Assembly: GCF_001652915.1 (NCBI RefSeq)
Contig: NZ_BBQI01000008.1
Location: 1 to 64,000, forward strand
DNA: 64,000 nucleotides
Direction of reading: 5' to 3'
Source of the DNA: Cupriavidus sp. D384
GTDB taxonomy: Bacteria > Pseudomonadota > Gammaproteobacteria > Burkholderiales > Burkholderiaceae
Numbering within the stretch: position 1 is the first letter of the stretch; every line of letters starts with the position of its first letter. Both the position numbers and the translations under genes were made by a program. Positions 19,148-29,728 of this stretch are shown piece after piece. The notes beneath the pieces are model-generated. The model searched no databases and was not told the origin of the DNA. It saw only the letters and a list, made by a program, of their open reading frames with translations.

Positions 19148-20632
19148 CTAGCGCGGCAGCCACTCCGCCGCGTGCGTGCCCAGCGGTACCGACGGCAACG
19201 CCCAGTGCGCGGGCGTTTCCGACAGGTGCGCCGCGTGGCGCACCACCGTCAATTCGCCAAATCCCGATTCTTCCACTTCCAGCAGATCGGAAATTTCATC
19301 GATATGCTGGTCTGGCACGTCGATGCCGCCCGGCACGCGCCCCAGACTGCGCAGCCACTGGCCCACCTGCGCCAGCGATACGCGCACATGCCAGCTGCCG
19401 CCTTCCACCGCGCGACGATGCAGCGCCACCATCGCCCCGAAGGCAAGCAGATAGCCCGACGCGTGGTCCAGCACCTGCGCAGGCAGCGGCCTCGGCTCCG
19501 CGCTGCCGGCCGCCTGCGCCTCGTCTGTGTTGATGCCGGTGGCGGTCTGCACCAGCGAATCGAAGCCCCGCTTGCCCGACCACGGGCCCACGTGACCATA
19601 GGCGGACAGTGAGACATAGACGATGCCCGGCCGGGCGCGGGCCGCGGCCTCGGGGCCGGCACCAAGCTCCGCCAGTCCGTTGGGACGATAGCCCTGCACC
19701 ACCACATCCGCACCGTGGAACAGCTTGTGCAGCGTGCGCTTGTCGTCCGTATCGCGCAGGTCAAGCTGGCACGACCGCTTGCCACGGCCGGTGTCGATCA
19801 CCAGCGACGGCATCGACGGCAGGTGCGCGGCCGTGACCAGCAGCACGTCGGCCCCGTGCGCGGCCAGCGTGCGGCCGGCCACCGGCCCGGCGATGATGCG
19901 CGTGAAGTCCAGCACGCGGACGCCGCTCAGCGGCCGGGCGTCGACATTGATCTCGGCGTGCGGCCCGAACGCGGGCAGCGGTTCCGGCGGCGCCTCGCCG
20001 ATCTTCTCGACGATGACCGGCGGCAGCCCTTGCAGCGCCTGGGCCTGCGCGTGCTGCTGCCATTCGTCGAGCGAGCGCATCGCCGACACGACCATGCCGG
20101 CGTCCGACGCGACCGTCTCGAAATCCTCGGCCTTCCAGGCCGACAGCGCCGCGCGCACGGCGTCCTTGTCATACGCGCATTTGAGAATCTTCAGAACACC
20201 GTCGCGATGGTGGGGAAAATTCGTATGCAGGCGCACCCAGCGTCCGTCCCCGGCCGGATACAGGCCGGCAATCTTGTCCCATAGCTCGGGCGCCGGGCCG
20301 CCATTGACGCGCAGGTAGCGCTCACTGCGGAATTCGGCCAACGCATGACGCATATCGACGGACACATCCTGCCAGCGGCCGGTGCGCTGCGCCCACAGCG
20401 CCGCCGCCGCCAGGGCGGAAGCGCCCAGGCTGGCTTGCGCGGCGGTGCCGATGGCAAAGCTGGACGGCAGGACCGGATCGTCGCCAGTCAGTATCAGATG
20501 GGACAGCGCCTCGGGCGGCATGGCGGCGGCGCCCCACAGCGCGGCGAGCGCCCCGGCGGGCGTCTGGCGGGTGGCGGCGCGGCCGGAACTGGCGGCGCCG
20601 GGGGTGTGCGTGGTGGAACTGGCGGCATTCAT
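19148..20632 (-). CDS. CaiB/BaiF-type CoA-transferase with reversed half order
   Basis: A 494-aa member of the type III CoA-transferase superfamily with unusual layout. Residues about 45-230 resemble the C-terminal half of a canonical enzyme (QRTGRWQDVSVDMRHALAEFRSERYLRVNGG, then DGRWVRLHTNFPHHRDGVLK). Residues about 240-490 resemble the N-terminal half (LSGVRVLDFTRIIAGPVAGRTLAAHGADV) and contain the catalytic-type aspartate in VLDHASGYLLAFGAM. So the halves are swapped relative to the 5210 gene. The equivalent of that aspartate region in the first half lacks Asp (SSFAIGTAAQAS). I recall related proteins from other betaproteobacteria, so this is probably a real subfamily; its substrate is unknown. 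The start MNAASS is tentative. Confidence 0.82.
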   Translation of the reverse strand: MNAASSTTHTPGAASSGRAATRQTPAGALAALWGAAAMPPEALSHLILTGDDPVLPSSFAIGTAAQASLGASALAAAALWAQRTGRWQDVSVDMRHALAEFRSERYLRVNGGPAPELWDKIAGLYPAGDGRWVRLHTNFPHHRDGVLKILKCAYDKDAVRAALSAWKAEDFETVASDAGMVVSAMRSLDEWQQHAQAQALQGLPPVIVEKIGEAPPEPLPAFGPHAEINVDARPLSGVRVLDFTRIIAGPVAGRTLAAHGADVLLVTAAHLPSMPSLVIDTGRGKRSCQLDLRDTDDKRTLHKLFHGADVVVQGYRPNGLAELGAGPEAAARARPGIVYVSLSAYGHVGPWSGKRGFDSLVQTATGINTDEAQAAGSAEPRPLPAQVLDHASGYLLAFGAMVALHRRAVEGGSWHVRVSLAQVGQWLRSLGRVPGGIDVPDQHIDEISDLLEVEESGFGELTVVRHAAHLSETPAHWALPSVPLGTHAAEWLPR

Positions 20633-20954
20633 GGCACGTATTCCTGCGGCGGGAATGGAGACGGCATGCGACGATGGCGTCGCACGGAGCATGCGCGAGG
20701 CCGGTACGATGGACCGTACCGTGCCGTGGATTCTGCACCACTTCGGCCCGTCGCGCTGTGAGACGAATCCGAATTTCGCGCTGCACCGCCGGGTCGCGCC
20801 GCAGGCACGGTAAAATCGCCCCATTCGCCGGACTTCCGTCTCAATTCCAGCGCCCCAAACCCAGGAACACCCAGGAACACCCAGGATCGCGGCCAGGTCA
20901 ACCCAGACCGGGCCGATCCGCCAGTTATCGAGCCGCAGGTGATGCGGCGCCAAC
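20633..20954. other. Divergent intergenic region upstream of glnS
   Basis: These 322 bases separate the CoA-transferase and glnS starts and contain no credible gene. Visible elements are a TGCGACG / CGTCGCA dyad at about 20667-20684, a GGTACG / CGTACC dyad at 20703-20720, a possible -10 box TAAAAT at 20811-20816 in the glnS direction, and a 10-bp tandem repeat described separately. Confidence 0.45.
20861..20886. repeat. Tandem repeat of a 10-mer in the glnS leader
   Basis: ccaggaacac occurs twice in perfect tandem followed by a partial third copy (ccagga). If transcription starts near the TAAAAT box at 20811, the repeat lies in the 5' untranslated region. Such short repeats can vary by slippage. 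Confidence 0.7.
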
Positions 20955-22699
<1,745 letters not shown>

Positions 22700-22703
<4 letters not shown>

Positions 22704-22936
22704 GCATGGCACAGACAATCACGTTTCCGCTCGAGGGCGAGTTCATCGCCCTGAATGACCTGCTCAAGGTGGCTGGCGTCTGCGACAGCGGCGGTGCCGG
22801 CAAGGCGCTGGTCGCGGCAGGCGAGGTGACGGTGGACGGCGCGGCCGAGTCGCGCAAGACCGCCAAGATCCGCGCCGGCCAGGTGGTGGGCGTTGGCGGC
22901 GCCGACGGCGTTCGCATCAAGGTCATCGCCGCCTGA
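22700..22936 (+). CDS. Small S4-domain RNA-binding protein (YbcJ-like)
   Basis: A 78-aa protein consisting of one S4 RNA-binding domain: [49 protein letters not shown]. This matches the YbcJ/YaaA type of small S4 proteins, whose RNA target is unknown. The ATG overlaps the glnS stop (ATGA), implying coupled translation and a possible role near tRNA or ribosomes; that last point is inference. Confidence 0.9.
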
Positions 22937-23078
22937 ACCGCCTGTCCGGGGCCTGTCGCGCCGGATCGTGCGGCTGCGGCCGCCGACGGCGGACCGGTAA
23001 GAAACAGAAGTAAGGGAAGCAAGGGAAGGGAGGTGGCAGCCCATGCCGCCTCCACACCGAAGCACGCAAGGAGTCTTC

Positions 23079-23468
23079 ATGCCGATCGCGTTCTGGTGTG
23101 TATTGCTGGCAGGCCTGATGCCAGTGCTGACTGTCTCCATCGCCAAGGCCGGCAATCGTGCCGGCGCATTCGACAACCACGACCCGCGCGCATGGCTGGA
23201 AAGGCAGAGCGGGCGTGCCCGCCGCGCCGACATGGCGCACCGCAATCACTTCGAAGCATTTCCGTTCTTTGCTGCGGCCGTCTTCACGGCCACGCATCTC
23301 GCGGCACCCCAGGCGCGCATCGACGAACTGGCGATGGTGTTCATCGTGGTCCGGATTCTTTACACGGTCTGCTACCTGACTGACCGCGCTACGTTACGCA
23401 CGCTCTGTTGGACAATCGGCTATCTGACGGTAATTGGCATCTTCCTGCTGCCGGTGTTCGTCCACTGA
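23079..23468 (+). CDS. MAPEG family membrane protein
   Basis: A 129-aa membrane protein with four helices of the MAPEG (eicosanoid and glutathione metabolism) type. The start MPIAFWCVLLAGLMPVL is supported by aaggag at 23068-23073. The segment RRADMAHRNHFEAFPFFAAAVFTATHLA is the family signature loop with FEAFPFF. Bacterial members are uncharacterised and may conjugate glutathione to hydrophobic compounds. It is followed after 9 bases by the YceI gene. Confidence 0.88.
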   Translation: MPIAFWCVLLAGLMPVLTVSIAKAGNRAGAFDNHDPRAWLERQSGRARRADMAHRNHFEAFPFFAAAVFTATHLAAPQARIDELAMVFIVVRILYTVCYLTDRATLRTLCWTIGYLTVIGIFLLPVFVH

Positions 23469-23477
23469 GCCACGGCC

Positions 23478-24095
23478 ATGCCGATGCGTCGCCCTTCCCT
23501 TGCCCTGCTGGCCCCGCTTGCTGCGCTTGCCGCTCTCGCCGCCCTGACCAGCACGCCAGCCCTCGCCGCGCCCACAAACTACACCGTCGATCCCACGCAT
23601 ACGAGCGTCTATTTCGGCGTCAGCCATTTTGATCGGACCAGCGTGCGCGGCCGCTTCGGCAAGATCGATGGCCGCGTGATCTACGATCCGGCCACAGGCG
23701 CGGGATCGGTCGACTTCACCGTGGACACCGATTCGGTCGACAGCGGCAATCGCAGCCTTGATGGTGTGCTGCGGTCGGCGCAGTTTTTCGACGCCCAGAC
23801 GTTTCCGGTCGCCAGGTTCCAGGCCAACCGTTTTGTCACGGAAGGCGGCAAGCTCGTTGCCGTGGAAGGTACCTTCACGCTGCATGGCGTTGCCCAACCG
23901 CTCAGGCTTGAGGCCGACCGGTTCAGTTGCGGCCAGACCGTGCTATTCGGTATCAGGCGCGATGTCTGCGGTGGTGATTTTCACGCCACATTCGCAAGGA
24001 GTGCCTTCGGCATGACACGCTTCCTGCCCGAGGTTGGCGATACCGTCACATTGCAGATCACGGTTGAGGCGTCGCCCGCCGGGGCGGCCCAGTAA
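23478..24095 (+). CDS. YceI-family periplasmic lipid-binding protein
   Basis: A 205-aa secreted protein with an alanine/leucine-rich signal peptide cleaved near ALA|APTNY. The mature part is a YceI lipocalin-like barrel: NYTVDPTHTSVYFGVSHFDRTSVRGRFGKIDG at the start and GDFHATFARSAFGMTRFLPEVGDTVTLQI near the end. Family members bind isoprenoids or long-chain lipids in the periplasm and often respond to stress or high pH. Two cysteines (SCGQ and DVCGG) could form a disulphide. Confidence 0.92.
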   Translation: MPMRRPSLALLAPLAALAALAALTSTPALAAPTNYTVDPTHTSVYFGVSHFDRTSVRGRFGKIDGRVIYDPATGAGSVDFTVDTDSVDSGNRSLDGVLRSAQFFDAQTFPVARFQANRFVTEGGKLVAVEGTFTLHGVAQPLRLEADRFSCGQTVLFGIRRDVCGGDFHATFARSAFGMTRFLPEVGDTVTLQITVEASPAGAAQ

Positions 24096-24236
24096 GCCGA
24101 AAAAAACCGTGCGCAGTGCAGCATGATGACGACCCAGCGTCACCTTTACCGGCAAAATCTTCAGTAAAATCAGCGCCTTGCCTATTCCCATCCTGCCGCG
24201 TTTCGCCTATGCGTACCCGGCCAGACGCGAGTCAAG

Positions 24237-24545
24237 ATGAGCCTGATTTCCCTGAACGACGTCGTTGCGGCGTCGCTGGCTGCTGCCGGTGCGTGCCTGG
24301 CGTGCAGCATTCCCGCCAATTTCCTCCGTCGCTTTCCGCTGTGGGCCTTCAAGACCTACGGCCGGGGCGCCGTATTGCTCCCCTTGCTGGCCGGCATGGT
24401 CGGCATCCTGCTGACGCGCCTGGTTGTCGCTGGCCAGATCAACAGCGATGGCGGCCTGGCCCTGGTGGCAGCGGCTGCGTTCCTGGGACTGGTGCTGGTT
24501 TCTGCAATGCTGCGCTTCTGGCTCGGCGAATACCGCAAGTCCTGA
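24237..24545 (+). CDS. Hypothetical membrane protein, 102 aa
   Basis: I do not recognise a family. The protein has three predicted helices (about residues 8-26, 42-62 and 73-93) and a short basic tail (GEYRKS). The codon-position GC pattern is like neighbouring genes, which supports coding. It lies between yceI and yaeQ in the same direction with 141 and 135 bases on either side. Reasonable as a gene, but no function can be proposed. Confidence 0.65.
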   Translation: MSLISLNDVVAASLAAAGACLACSIPANFLRRFPLWAFKTYGRGAVLLPLLAGMVGILLTRLVVAGQINSDGGLALVAAAAFLGLVLVSAMLRFWLGEYRKS

Positions 24546-24680
24546 GCTTTTCTCCCGTCACTGGGCGTCCCGGCGCACATACCCGCGCCGGTTTTCCATC
24601 GCGCCGCCGCGCGGATCACGTATGATTCGGCCTTTCGCGTGCCAGGCACCGTTGCCGGCGCGCGCCGCATTTCCGATCCC

Positions 24681-25229
24681 ATGGCGCTCAAATCCACGAT
24701 TTTCAAGGCCGAACTGTCCGTCTCGGACATGGACCGGCCGTACTACGGCAGTCATACGCTCACCATCGCGCAGCATCCGTCCGAGAACGATGCCCGCATG
24801 ATGGTCCGCCTGCTGGCATTCGCCTGCGAGGCCTCCGAAACCATGGCATTCACGCGTGGCCTGGACGAGCCCGACGAACCCGACCTCTGGGACAAGTCGC
24901 TGACCGGCGACATCATCCACTGGATCGACCTGGGCCAGCCCGACGAGACCCGCCTGAAGCGCGCCGCCGCACGTGCCGATCACGTCACCATCTATACCTA
25001 TCAGAGCGCCAGCGCGCGCGAGTGGTGGAAAGGCATGGCAGGCAAGGCCAGCAAGCTGCGCAACGTGACCGTCTACAATGTGCCTTCCGAAGCCGTGGAT
25101 GCGCTGGCGCAGATGGCCCAGCGCGCCATGCGCCTGTCCGTGACCATTCAGGACGGCGACATCTGGGTCAGCGACGACGACCACAACGTGCAGCTGACAC
25201 GCGACGTGCTCCAGCGCGCCGACGGCTAG
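24681..25229 (+). CDS. yaeQ: YaeQ family protein
   Basis: A 182-aa cytoplasmic protein matching YaeQ (about 181 aa), a PD-(D/E)XK-like fold of uncertain function. Start MALKSTIFKAELSVSDMDRPYYGSH is the conserved N-terminus. Further family segments are LDEPDEPDLWDKSLTGDIIHWIDLGQP and ISDDDHN-like WVSDDDHNVQL near the end. E. coli YaeQ was proposed as an RfaH suppressor; that assignment is not secure. It is upstream of an FKBP gene with 63 bases between. Confidence 0.92.
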   Translation: MALKSTIFKAELSVSDMDRPYYGSHTLTIAQHPSENDARMMVRLLAFACEASETMAFTRGLDEPDEPDLWDKSLTGDIIHWIDLGQPDETRLKRAAARADHVTIYTYQSASAREWWKGMAGKASKLRNVTVYNVPSEAVDALAQMAQRAMRLSVTIQDGDIWVSDDDHNVQLTRDVLQRADG

Positions 25230-25292
25230 TCATAGCGTCCGCCGGAAACCGATCGGACACATTTACCGCCACACAGAAAAAGGAAGACCGCG

Positions 25293-25640
25293 ATGCATAC
25301 CAATCCCTCCGGCCTGCAGTATGAAGACACCGTCGTCGGCTCGGGCGACGAAGCCACCGCTGGCAAGCACGTGACCGTGCATTACACCGGCTGGCTCTAC
25401 GAAAACGGCCAACCTGGCCGCAAGTTCGATTCGAGCAAGGACCGCAACGACCCGTTCGTCTTCCCGCTGGGCGCGGGCCACGTGATCCGTGGCTGGGACG
25501 AAGGCGTGCAAGGCATGAAAGTGGGCGGCACGCGTCGCCTGGTGATCCCGGCCGACCTGGGCTACGGCGCGCGCGGCGCCGGTGGCGTGATCCCGCCGAA
25601 CGCCACGCTGCTGTTCGAAGTGGAACTGCTGTCGGTCTGA
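25293..25640 (+). CDS. FKBP-type peptidyl-prolyl isomerase
   Basis: A 115-aa single-domain FKBP that isomerises X-Pro peptide bonds, cytoplasmic since no signal peptide is present. The fold is complete: [85 protein letters not shown]. Residues Y, D and F of the active site are retained. aaaggaag before the ATG serves as ribosome site. A bidirectional terminator follows. Confidence 0.96.
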   Translation: MHTNPSGLQYEDTVVGSGDEATAGKHVTVHYTGWLYENGQPGRKFDSSKDRNDPFVFPLGAGHVIRGWDEGVQGMKVGGTRRLVIPADLGYGARGAGGVIPPNATLLFEVELLSV

Positions 25641-25662
25641 TCCCGGCCCATTCAGCAAAAAA

Positions 25663-25685
25663 CGGACGCCCTGGCGTCCGTTTTT
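25663..25685. terminator. Bidirectional intrinsic terminator
   Basis: CGGACGCC and GGCGTCCG pair perfectly around a two-base loop, with six A on the left and five T on the right. It serves the FKBP gene on the plus strand and the convergent 106-aa gene on the minus strand. Confidence 0.9.
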
Positions 25686-25707
25686 GTTTGTCCCGAGGCC
25701 GAGACGG

Positions 25708-26028
25708 TCAGAAACCGATGGCCGCGTTGCCCACGTCGATACGCACCTTGTCGCGGTCCAGCAGGCGCCCGGCATGGCGGGCGAAGTCCTGCGCCCAGTC
25801 GGCGTTGCCGGCAAAACGGTTCTCGCCCGAGAACTTCGCGACATTAAGGATCTTGTCGATCACAAGCACCTTGCCCACCGGGCTCGACGCCTGGCAGTCC
25901 AGTTCGGCATATTCACGGTCAAACCAGCGCCAGGCAGCATCCTCGGTGACGGCCGCAAGCTCGCTGTCGGCCAGCGTGAATTCAAATTCCTTGCCGCTGC
26001 CAAATACCACGGTCAGGGTGTGCGCCAT
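25708..26028 (-). CDS. Conserved hypothetical protein, 106 aa
   Basis: A soluble acidic protein without signal peptide or membrane segment, opening MAHTLTVVFGSGKEFEFTLADSELAAV. I do not recognise a named domain. A single gene with a bidirectional terminator at its 3' end, upstream of a 200-base divergent region shared with the ChaC-like gene. Composition resembles neighbours. Function unknown. Confidence 0.72.
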   Translation of the reverse strand: MAHTLTVVFGSGKEFEFTLADSELAAVTEDAAWRWFDREYAELDCQASSPVGKVLVIDKILNVAKFSGENRFAGNADWAQDFARHAGRLLDRDKVRIDVGNAAIGF

Positions 26029-26227
26029 GTGCGGTTTCTCCGAGATTCGCCGAGAGTTGAACGACAGTTGCCTGTGTTAGGGCCCCTATTGTAGTGACTT
26101 GACGCCCGATCCGCCCAACCGATCGGGCATGGGCCAGCCACCCGACCGTTGCCTGCTACACACACCTTGACCCCGATGTGTGGTTTGCTTGCGACGCATC
26201 AATGCGCTTTGGATTATTCTTTCAGCC

Positions 26228-27025
26228 ATGGCCATTACAAGACAGGACCTCGAAGCAAACAGGCTGCGCACGACGCTGTGCAGCACGCCGGTCGCGTCTT
26301 CGCTGTTGCCCGAGGCCGATGTGGAGCGCTCGCTGTGCCACACGCTGGCCGGCCGCCCCGACACCCCCGGGCTGGACGGCGATGTCTGGGTTTTCGGCTA
26401 CGGATCGCTGATCTGGAACCCGATGGTCGTCCATACCGAAAGCCGCCTTGCCACCGTGCATGGCTATCACCGCGGCTTCTACCTGTACTCCAAGATCAAT
26501 CGCGGCACCTGGGACAACCCCGGGCTGGTGCTGGGCCTGGACCGCGGCGGCTGCTGCACGGGCATGGTCTTCCGCATCCCGCGCCATGTCGTGGAGCAGG
26601 AATTCCGCGTGCTGTGGCGCCGCGAGATGATGACCGGCGCCTACCACCCGCGCTGGCTGCGCGTGAAGCTGGACGCTGCGCATGACGCGCCCGAACAGCG
26701 GGCACTTGCTTTCGTGATGAATCGCGAACATGCCAGCTACGCCGGCCGGCTGCCCGATACGCGCGTGGTGGACTGCCTGCGCCACGCCTGCGGCCTGTAC
26801 GGGCCCGCCCGCGAATATCTGCACCAGACCTTGCTGGGGCTTGCCACGCATGGCGTCGACGATCCCTACCTGGGCCGCCTCTGGCGCCAGTTGCAGGAAA
26901 GCGATGCCGTCGAGGCCGCCAGCGATGCCTGCGCCGTGGCCACCCCGGTCGCTACCTCGGCCTCGGCGTCGACGTGCCCCGAGGATGCCGTGGCAGCCTC
27001 TGCCCACCCCCACGAAACCGTCTGA
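26228..27025 (+). CDS. ChaC-like glutathione gamma-glutamylcyclotransferase
   Basis: A 265-aa member of the ChaC family, which splits cytoplasmic glutathione to 5-oxoproline and Cys-Gly. The substrate-binding loop VFGYGSLIWNPMV and the catalytic glutamate (Glu133 in WRREMMTGAYHP) are present. The start MAITRQDLEANRLR is chosen as the first ATG giving a ChaC-like opening. The C-terminal 30 residues are a low-complexity Ala/Ser/Thr tail not typical of the domain. Followed after 21 bases by an ankyrin gene. Confidence 0.9.
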   Translation: MAITRQDLEANRLRTTLCSTPVASSLLPEADVERSLCHTLAGRPDTPGLDGDVWVFGYGSLIWNPMVVHTESRLATVHGYHRGFYLYSKINRGTWDNPGLVLGLDRGGCCTGMVFRIPRHVVEQEFRVLWRREMMTGAYHPRWLRVKLDAAHDAPEQRALAFVMNREHASYAGRLPDTRVVDCLRHACGLYGPAREYLHQTLLGLATHGVDDPYLGRLWRQLQESDAVEAASDACAVATPVATSASASTCPEDAVAASAHPHETV

Positions 27026-27046
27026 CAGAAGCCACTGCCGACCATC

Positions 27047-27850
27047 ATGACGCGCTCCCAGACCCGCCCCCGCCGCCAGGCGCTCGCCGAAATGCTTGGG
27101 CTTATGGGATTGCTGATGGGGGGCGGACTGCTGGCCGGCCAGGGCGGCCAGACACTGGCGCGGTCGATCGGCAGCATGCGCGATGCATCGTCGCCACCCG
27201 CATCGGCGCCACACCCATCGTCATCCCACCCGGCATTGCGTGGCGAGGGTATGTCCGCAATCGATCGCAACCTGATCACGGCTGCCAGCATCGGCGACCT
27301 CGATCTTGTGAACCGCCTGCTCAAGGCCGGTGCGTCACTCCATGCCGTCGACGAACGCGGCCGCTCTGCCCTGCTGGCCGCGGTGCACAACCGCCGCGGC
27401 GACGTGGCACGCGCGTTGATCATGGCCGGCGCCGACGTCAACCAGAAGGATGGCGAATCCAACAGCGCCTTCCTGCTGGCGGCCGCCACCAACCAGCTCG
27501 ACGTGGTACGACTGTCGCTGTCGCACGGCGCGGACATCCGCAGCACTGACCGCTACGACGGCACGGCCCTGATTGCGGCCTGCCAGCACGGCAATGTCGA
27601 AGTCGTAAAACTACTATTGAAGGCGGGGGTGCCGGTGGACCGCGTCAACCAGCTGGGCTGGACGGCACTGCTGGAAGCCATCATCCTCGGCGACGGCAGC
27701 GCGCGCTATGAAGAAATCGTGCAATTGCTGCTCGATGCGGGCGCCGATGCCAACCTGGCCGACCGCGAGGGCATCACGCCGTCGCGCCATGCGCGCGAAC
27801 GCGGCTACAAGACGATGGTCAAGATGCTGATGCGGGCCAGGGGGCACTGA
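27047..27850 (+). CDS. Ankyrin-repeat protein, probably exported or membrane-anchored
   Basis: A 267-aa protein with an N-terminal basic and hydrophobic segment (residues about 10-32, GLMGLLMGGGLLAG) that could be a signal or membrane anchor, a proline/serine linker, then about six ankyrin repeats from residue 70 to the end. Typical repeat phrases are DLVNRLLKAGASLHAVDERGRSALLAAV and EIVQLLLDAGADANLADREG. These repeats bind partner proteins; the partner is not evident. Co-directional with and close to the ChaC gene. Confidence 0.87.
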   Translation: MTRSQTRPRRQALAEMLGLMGLLMGGGLLAGQGGQTLARSIGSMRDASSPPASAPHPSSSHPALRGEGMSAIDRNLITAASIGDLDLVNRLLKAGASLHAVDERGRSALLAAVHNRRGDVARALIMAGADVNQKDGESNSAFLLAAATNQLDVVRLSLSHGADIRSTDRYDGTALIAACQHGNVEVVKLLLKAGVPVDRVNQLGWTALLEAIILGDGSARYEEIVQLLLDAGADANLADREGITPSRHARERGYKTMVKMLMRARGH

Positions 27851-27867
27851 GCCGGCGGTACCGCAGA

Positions 27868-27905
27868 CCTGCTCCCCCTCCCGCGTCGCGGGAGCGGGGA
27901 GCAGG
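27868..27905. repeat. CTCTCCC-type intergenic hairpin at a convergent junction
   Basis: A near-perfect 17-bp stem with one bulged base and a three-base loop, built on cctgctcccc / ggggagcagg. It fills the gap between the ankyrin gene and the convergent acyl-CoA ligase gene. No T-run is present. Similar hairpins occur at 30747 and 45258. Confidence 0.75.
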
Positions 27906-27914
27906 CACCCAAGG

Positions 27915-29624
27915 TCAGGCCGTGGCGGCAGGCGTCTGGCGCGCGTTTTCCGATTCCTGCAACTGCCGCCACATCACCTTGCCGGTACCCGACTTCGGCA
28001 GCGCATCGACAAACTCCACCACACGCGGATACTTGTAGGCGGCCATGTTTTCCTTGGCCCACTCGACGATGTCCTCGGGCCGGGTCTTGCCCTTGGCGTC
28101 GGCGCGCAGCACCACCACCGCCTTCACCGTCTCGCCGCGATACTGGTCGCGCGTGCCGATAATGCAGGCTTCCTGCACGGCCGGATGCTTGTACAGCAGG
28201 TTTTCCACCTCGGCCGGCCAGACCTTGAAGCCCGACGCATTGATCATGCGCTTGAGACGGTCGGTGATGAAGTAGTAGCCGTCTTCGTCCATGCGGCCCA
28301 GGTCGCCGGTGCGGAAGTAGGTCTGGCCTTCGAATTCGATGAACGCGTCGCGCGTGGCGTCTTCCTTGCCCCAGTAGCCCTTGAACACCTGCGGGCCGCG
28401 CACGATGATCTCGCCCACCTCGTTGGGCGGCAGTTCCTTCAGCGTGACCGGGTCCACCACGCGCGCATCGGTGTTGAACGTCGGCACGCCCAGGCACTGC
28501 AGCTTGGCGCGCTCGGACGGATTGCTGTGCGTCGGCGCCATGGTCTCCGACAACCCATAGCCTTCCAGGTAGCTCAGGCCGAACTGGGTCTTCAGGCGCT
28601 CGGCCACCGCTTGCGGCATGGCCGCGCCGCCGCCGCCGATATAGCGCAGGCTGCTGACGTCGAAGGTTGCCAGGTTCGGGCTGCCCAGGAAGTCGATCAC
28701 CATGGTCGGGATATTGGTCCAGTGCGTGACCTGGTAGCGCGAGATCAGGCGCCCGGCCACTTCGCGATCCCAGCGTGGCAGCATCACCACGGTGGCGCCG
28801 GTGTAGATCGGGCCGTTCATGCCGTACTGCATGCCGGTCACGTGGAACAGCGGCAGCACCGACAGGATCACCGATTCGGCACCGCTGCCCGACCATGTGG
28901 CCCCGCCAATGACGTTATGCATCACCGAACGATGGGTGTGGATGCAGCCCTTGGGAAAGCCGGTGGTGCCCGACGTGTACGGCATCACGGCCATGTCGTC
29001 GGGGCCTGCGGTATGCGGGCCCGGTTGCAGGCCGGCGGCCAGGGCCTCGGCCCACGGTGTGGCATTGGCGGGCAGCGGGTGCTGCGCGGTCAGCCATGCG
29101 GGCGGGGCGTCTTCGGGGAATTCGTGCGACGGCGGCAGCGCGTCGGCGTACTGCGTCACCAGCAGATGCTGCAGGCGCTGGTCGGCGGCCAGTTCGCTGT
29201 CGGCCTGCATTGCGCCGGCGGCCAGGTCTGCCGTGCAGATCGCCACGCGGGCACCGGCATCGGTGATGTAGTGCTTGAATTCCTCGGCGCGGTTCATCGG
29301 ATTGACCGGCACCACCACGGCGTCCGCACGCAGGATCGCGTAGTAGCTGATGATGAACTGCGGGCAGTTCTGCATGTACAGCAGCACGCGATCGCCCTTC
29401 TTCACCCCCGCCTTCTGCTGCAGCCAGCCGGCCATGGCCGTGGCCTGCGCTTCGAGCGCGCGAAACGTGATGGCATTGCCGAAGTAGCGGATGGCAGCCT
29501 TGTCCGCATAGCGGCGCGCCGAAACCTCGAGGTTGTACCAGAGCGAAGTTTCCGGCAGCACGATTTCGGTCGGCACTCGCTTGGGCCAGAACTGAAAGTG
29601 CGGACGGGCGGGCGTGGTGGTCAT
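27915..29624 (-). CDS. AMP-binding acyl-CoA synthetase (FadD-like)
   Basis: ANL-superfamily ligase that activates a carboxylic acid with ATP and CoA, 569 aa. The P-loop-like motif is MPYTSGTTGFPKGCIHTHRS, the middle motif is YGLSETMAPTHSN, and the hinge region YFRTGDLGRMDEDGYYFITDRLKRMINASGFKVWP is followed by the catalytic lysine area PKSGTGKVMWRQLQ. The pattern suits a medium- or long-chain fatty acid CoA ligase. A GAACG/CGTTC dyad about 95 bases upstream could be a TetR-type operator. It stands alone between convergent and divergent neighbours. Confidence 0.92.
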   Translation of the reverse strand: MTTTPARPHFQFWPKRVPTEIVLPETSLWYNLEVSARRYADKAAIRYFGNAITFRALEAQATAMAGWLQQKAGVKKGDRVLLYMQNCPQFIISYYAILRADAVVVPVNPMNRAEEFKHYITDAGARVAICTADLAAGAMQADSELAADQRLQHLLVTQYADALPPSHEFPEDAPPAWLTAQHPLPANATPWAEALAAGLQPGPHTAGPDDMAVMPYTSGTTGFPKGCIHTHRSVMHNVIGGATWSGSGAESVILSVLPLFHVTGMQYGMNGPIYTGATVVMLPRWDREVAGRLISRYQVTHWTNIPTMVIDFLGSPNLATFDVSSLRYIGGGGAAMPQAVAERLKTQFGLSYLEGYGLSETMAPTHSNPSERAKLQCLGVPTFNTDARVVDPVTLKELPPNEVGEIIVRGPQVFKGYWGKEDATRDAFIEFEGQTYFRTGDLGRMDEDGYYFITDRLKRMINASGFKVWPAEVENLLYKHPAVQEACIIGTRDQYRGETVKAVVVLRADAKGKTRPEDIVEWAKENMAAYKYPRVVEFVDALPKSGTGKVMWRQLQESENARQTPAATA

Positions 29625-29716
29625 GGTGTCTCCTGCGGTTGGTCTTCAAGGGACCAGTTTCTGGAAATCGCGTGTCTCGCGAGGTGGGCCCCGCGTATTG
29701 GTCAAACAATATAACT

Positions 29717-29728
29717 GAACGACCGTTC
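29717..29728. promoter_or_regulatory. Candidate TetR-type operator upstream of acyl-CoA ligase
   Basis: GAACG and CGTTC surround a two-base centre in an AT-rich patch (caatataactgaacg) about 95 bases before the ligase start. TetR-family repressors of fatty-acid genes often use such short GAAC/GTTC dyads. No tetR gene is adjacent. Confidence 0.4.
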
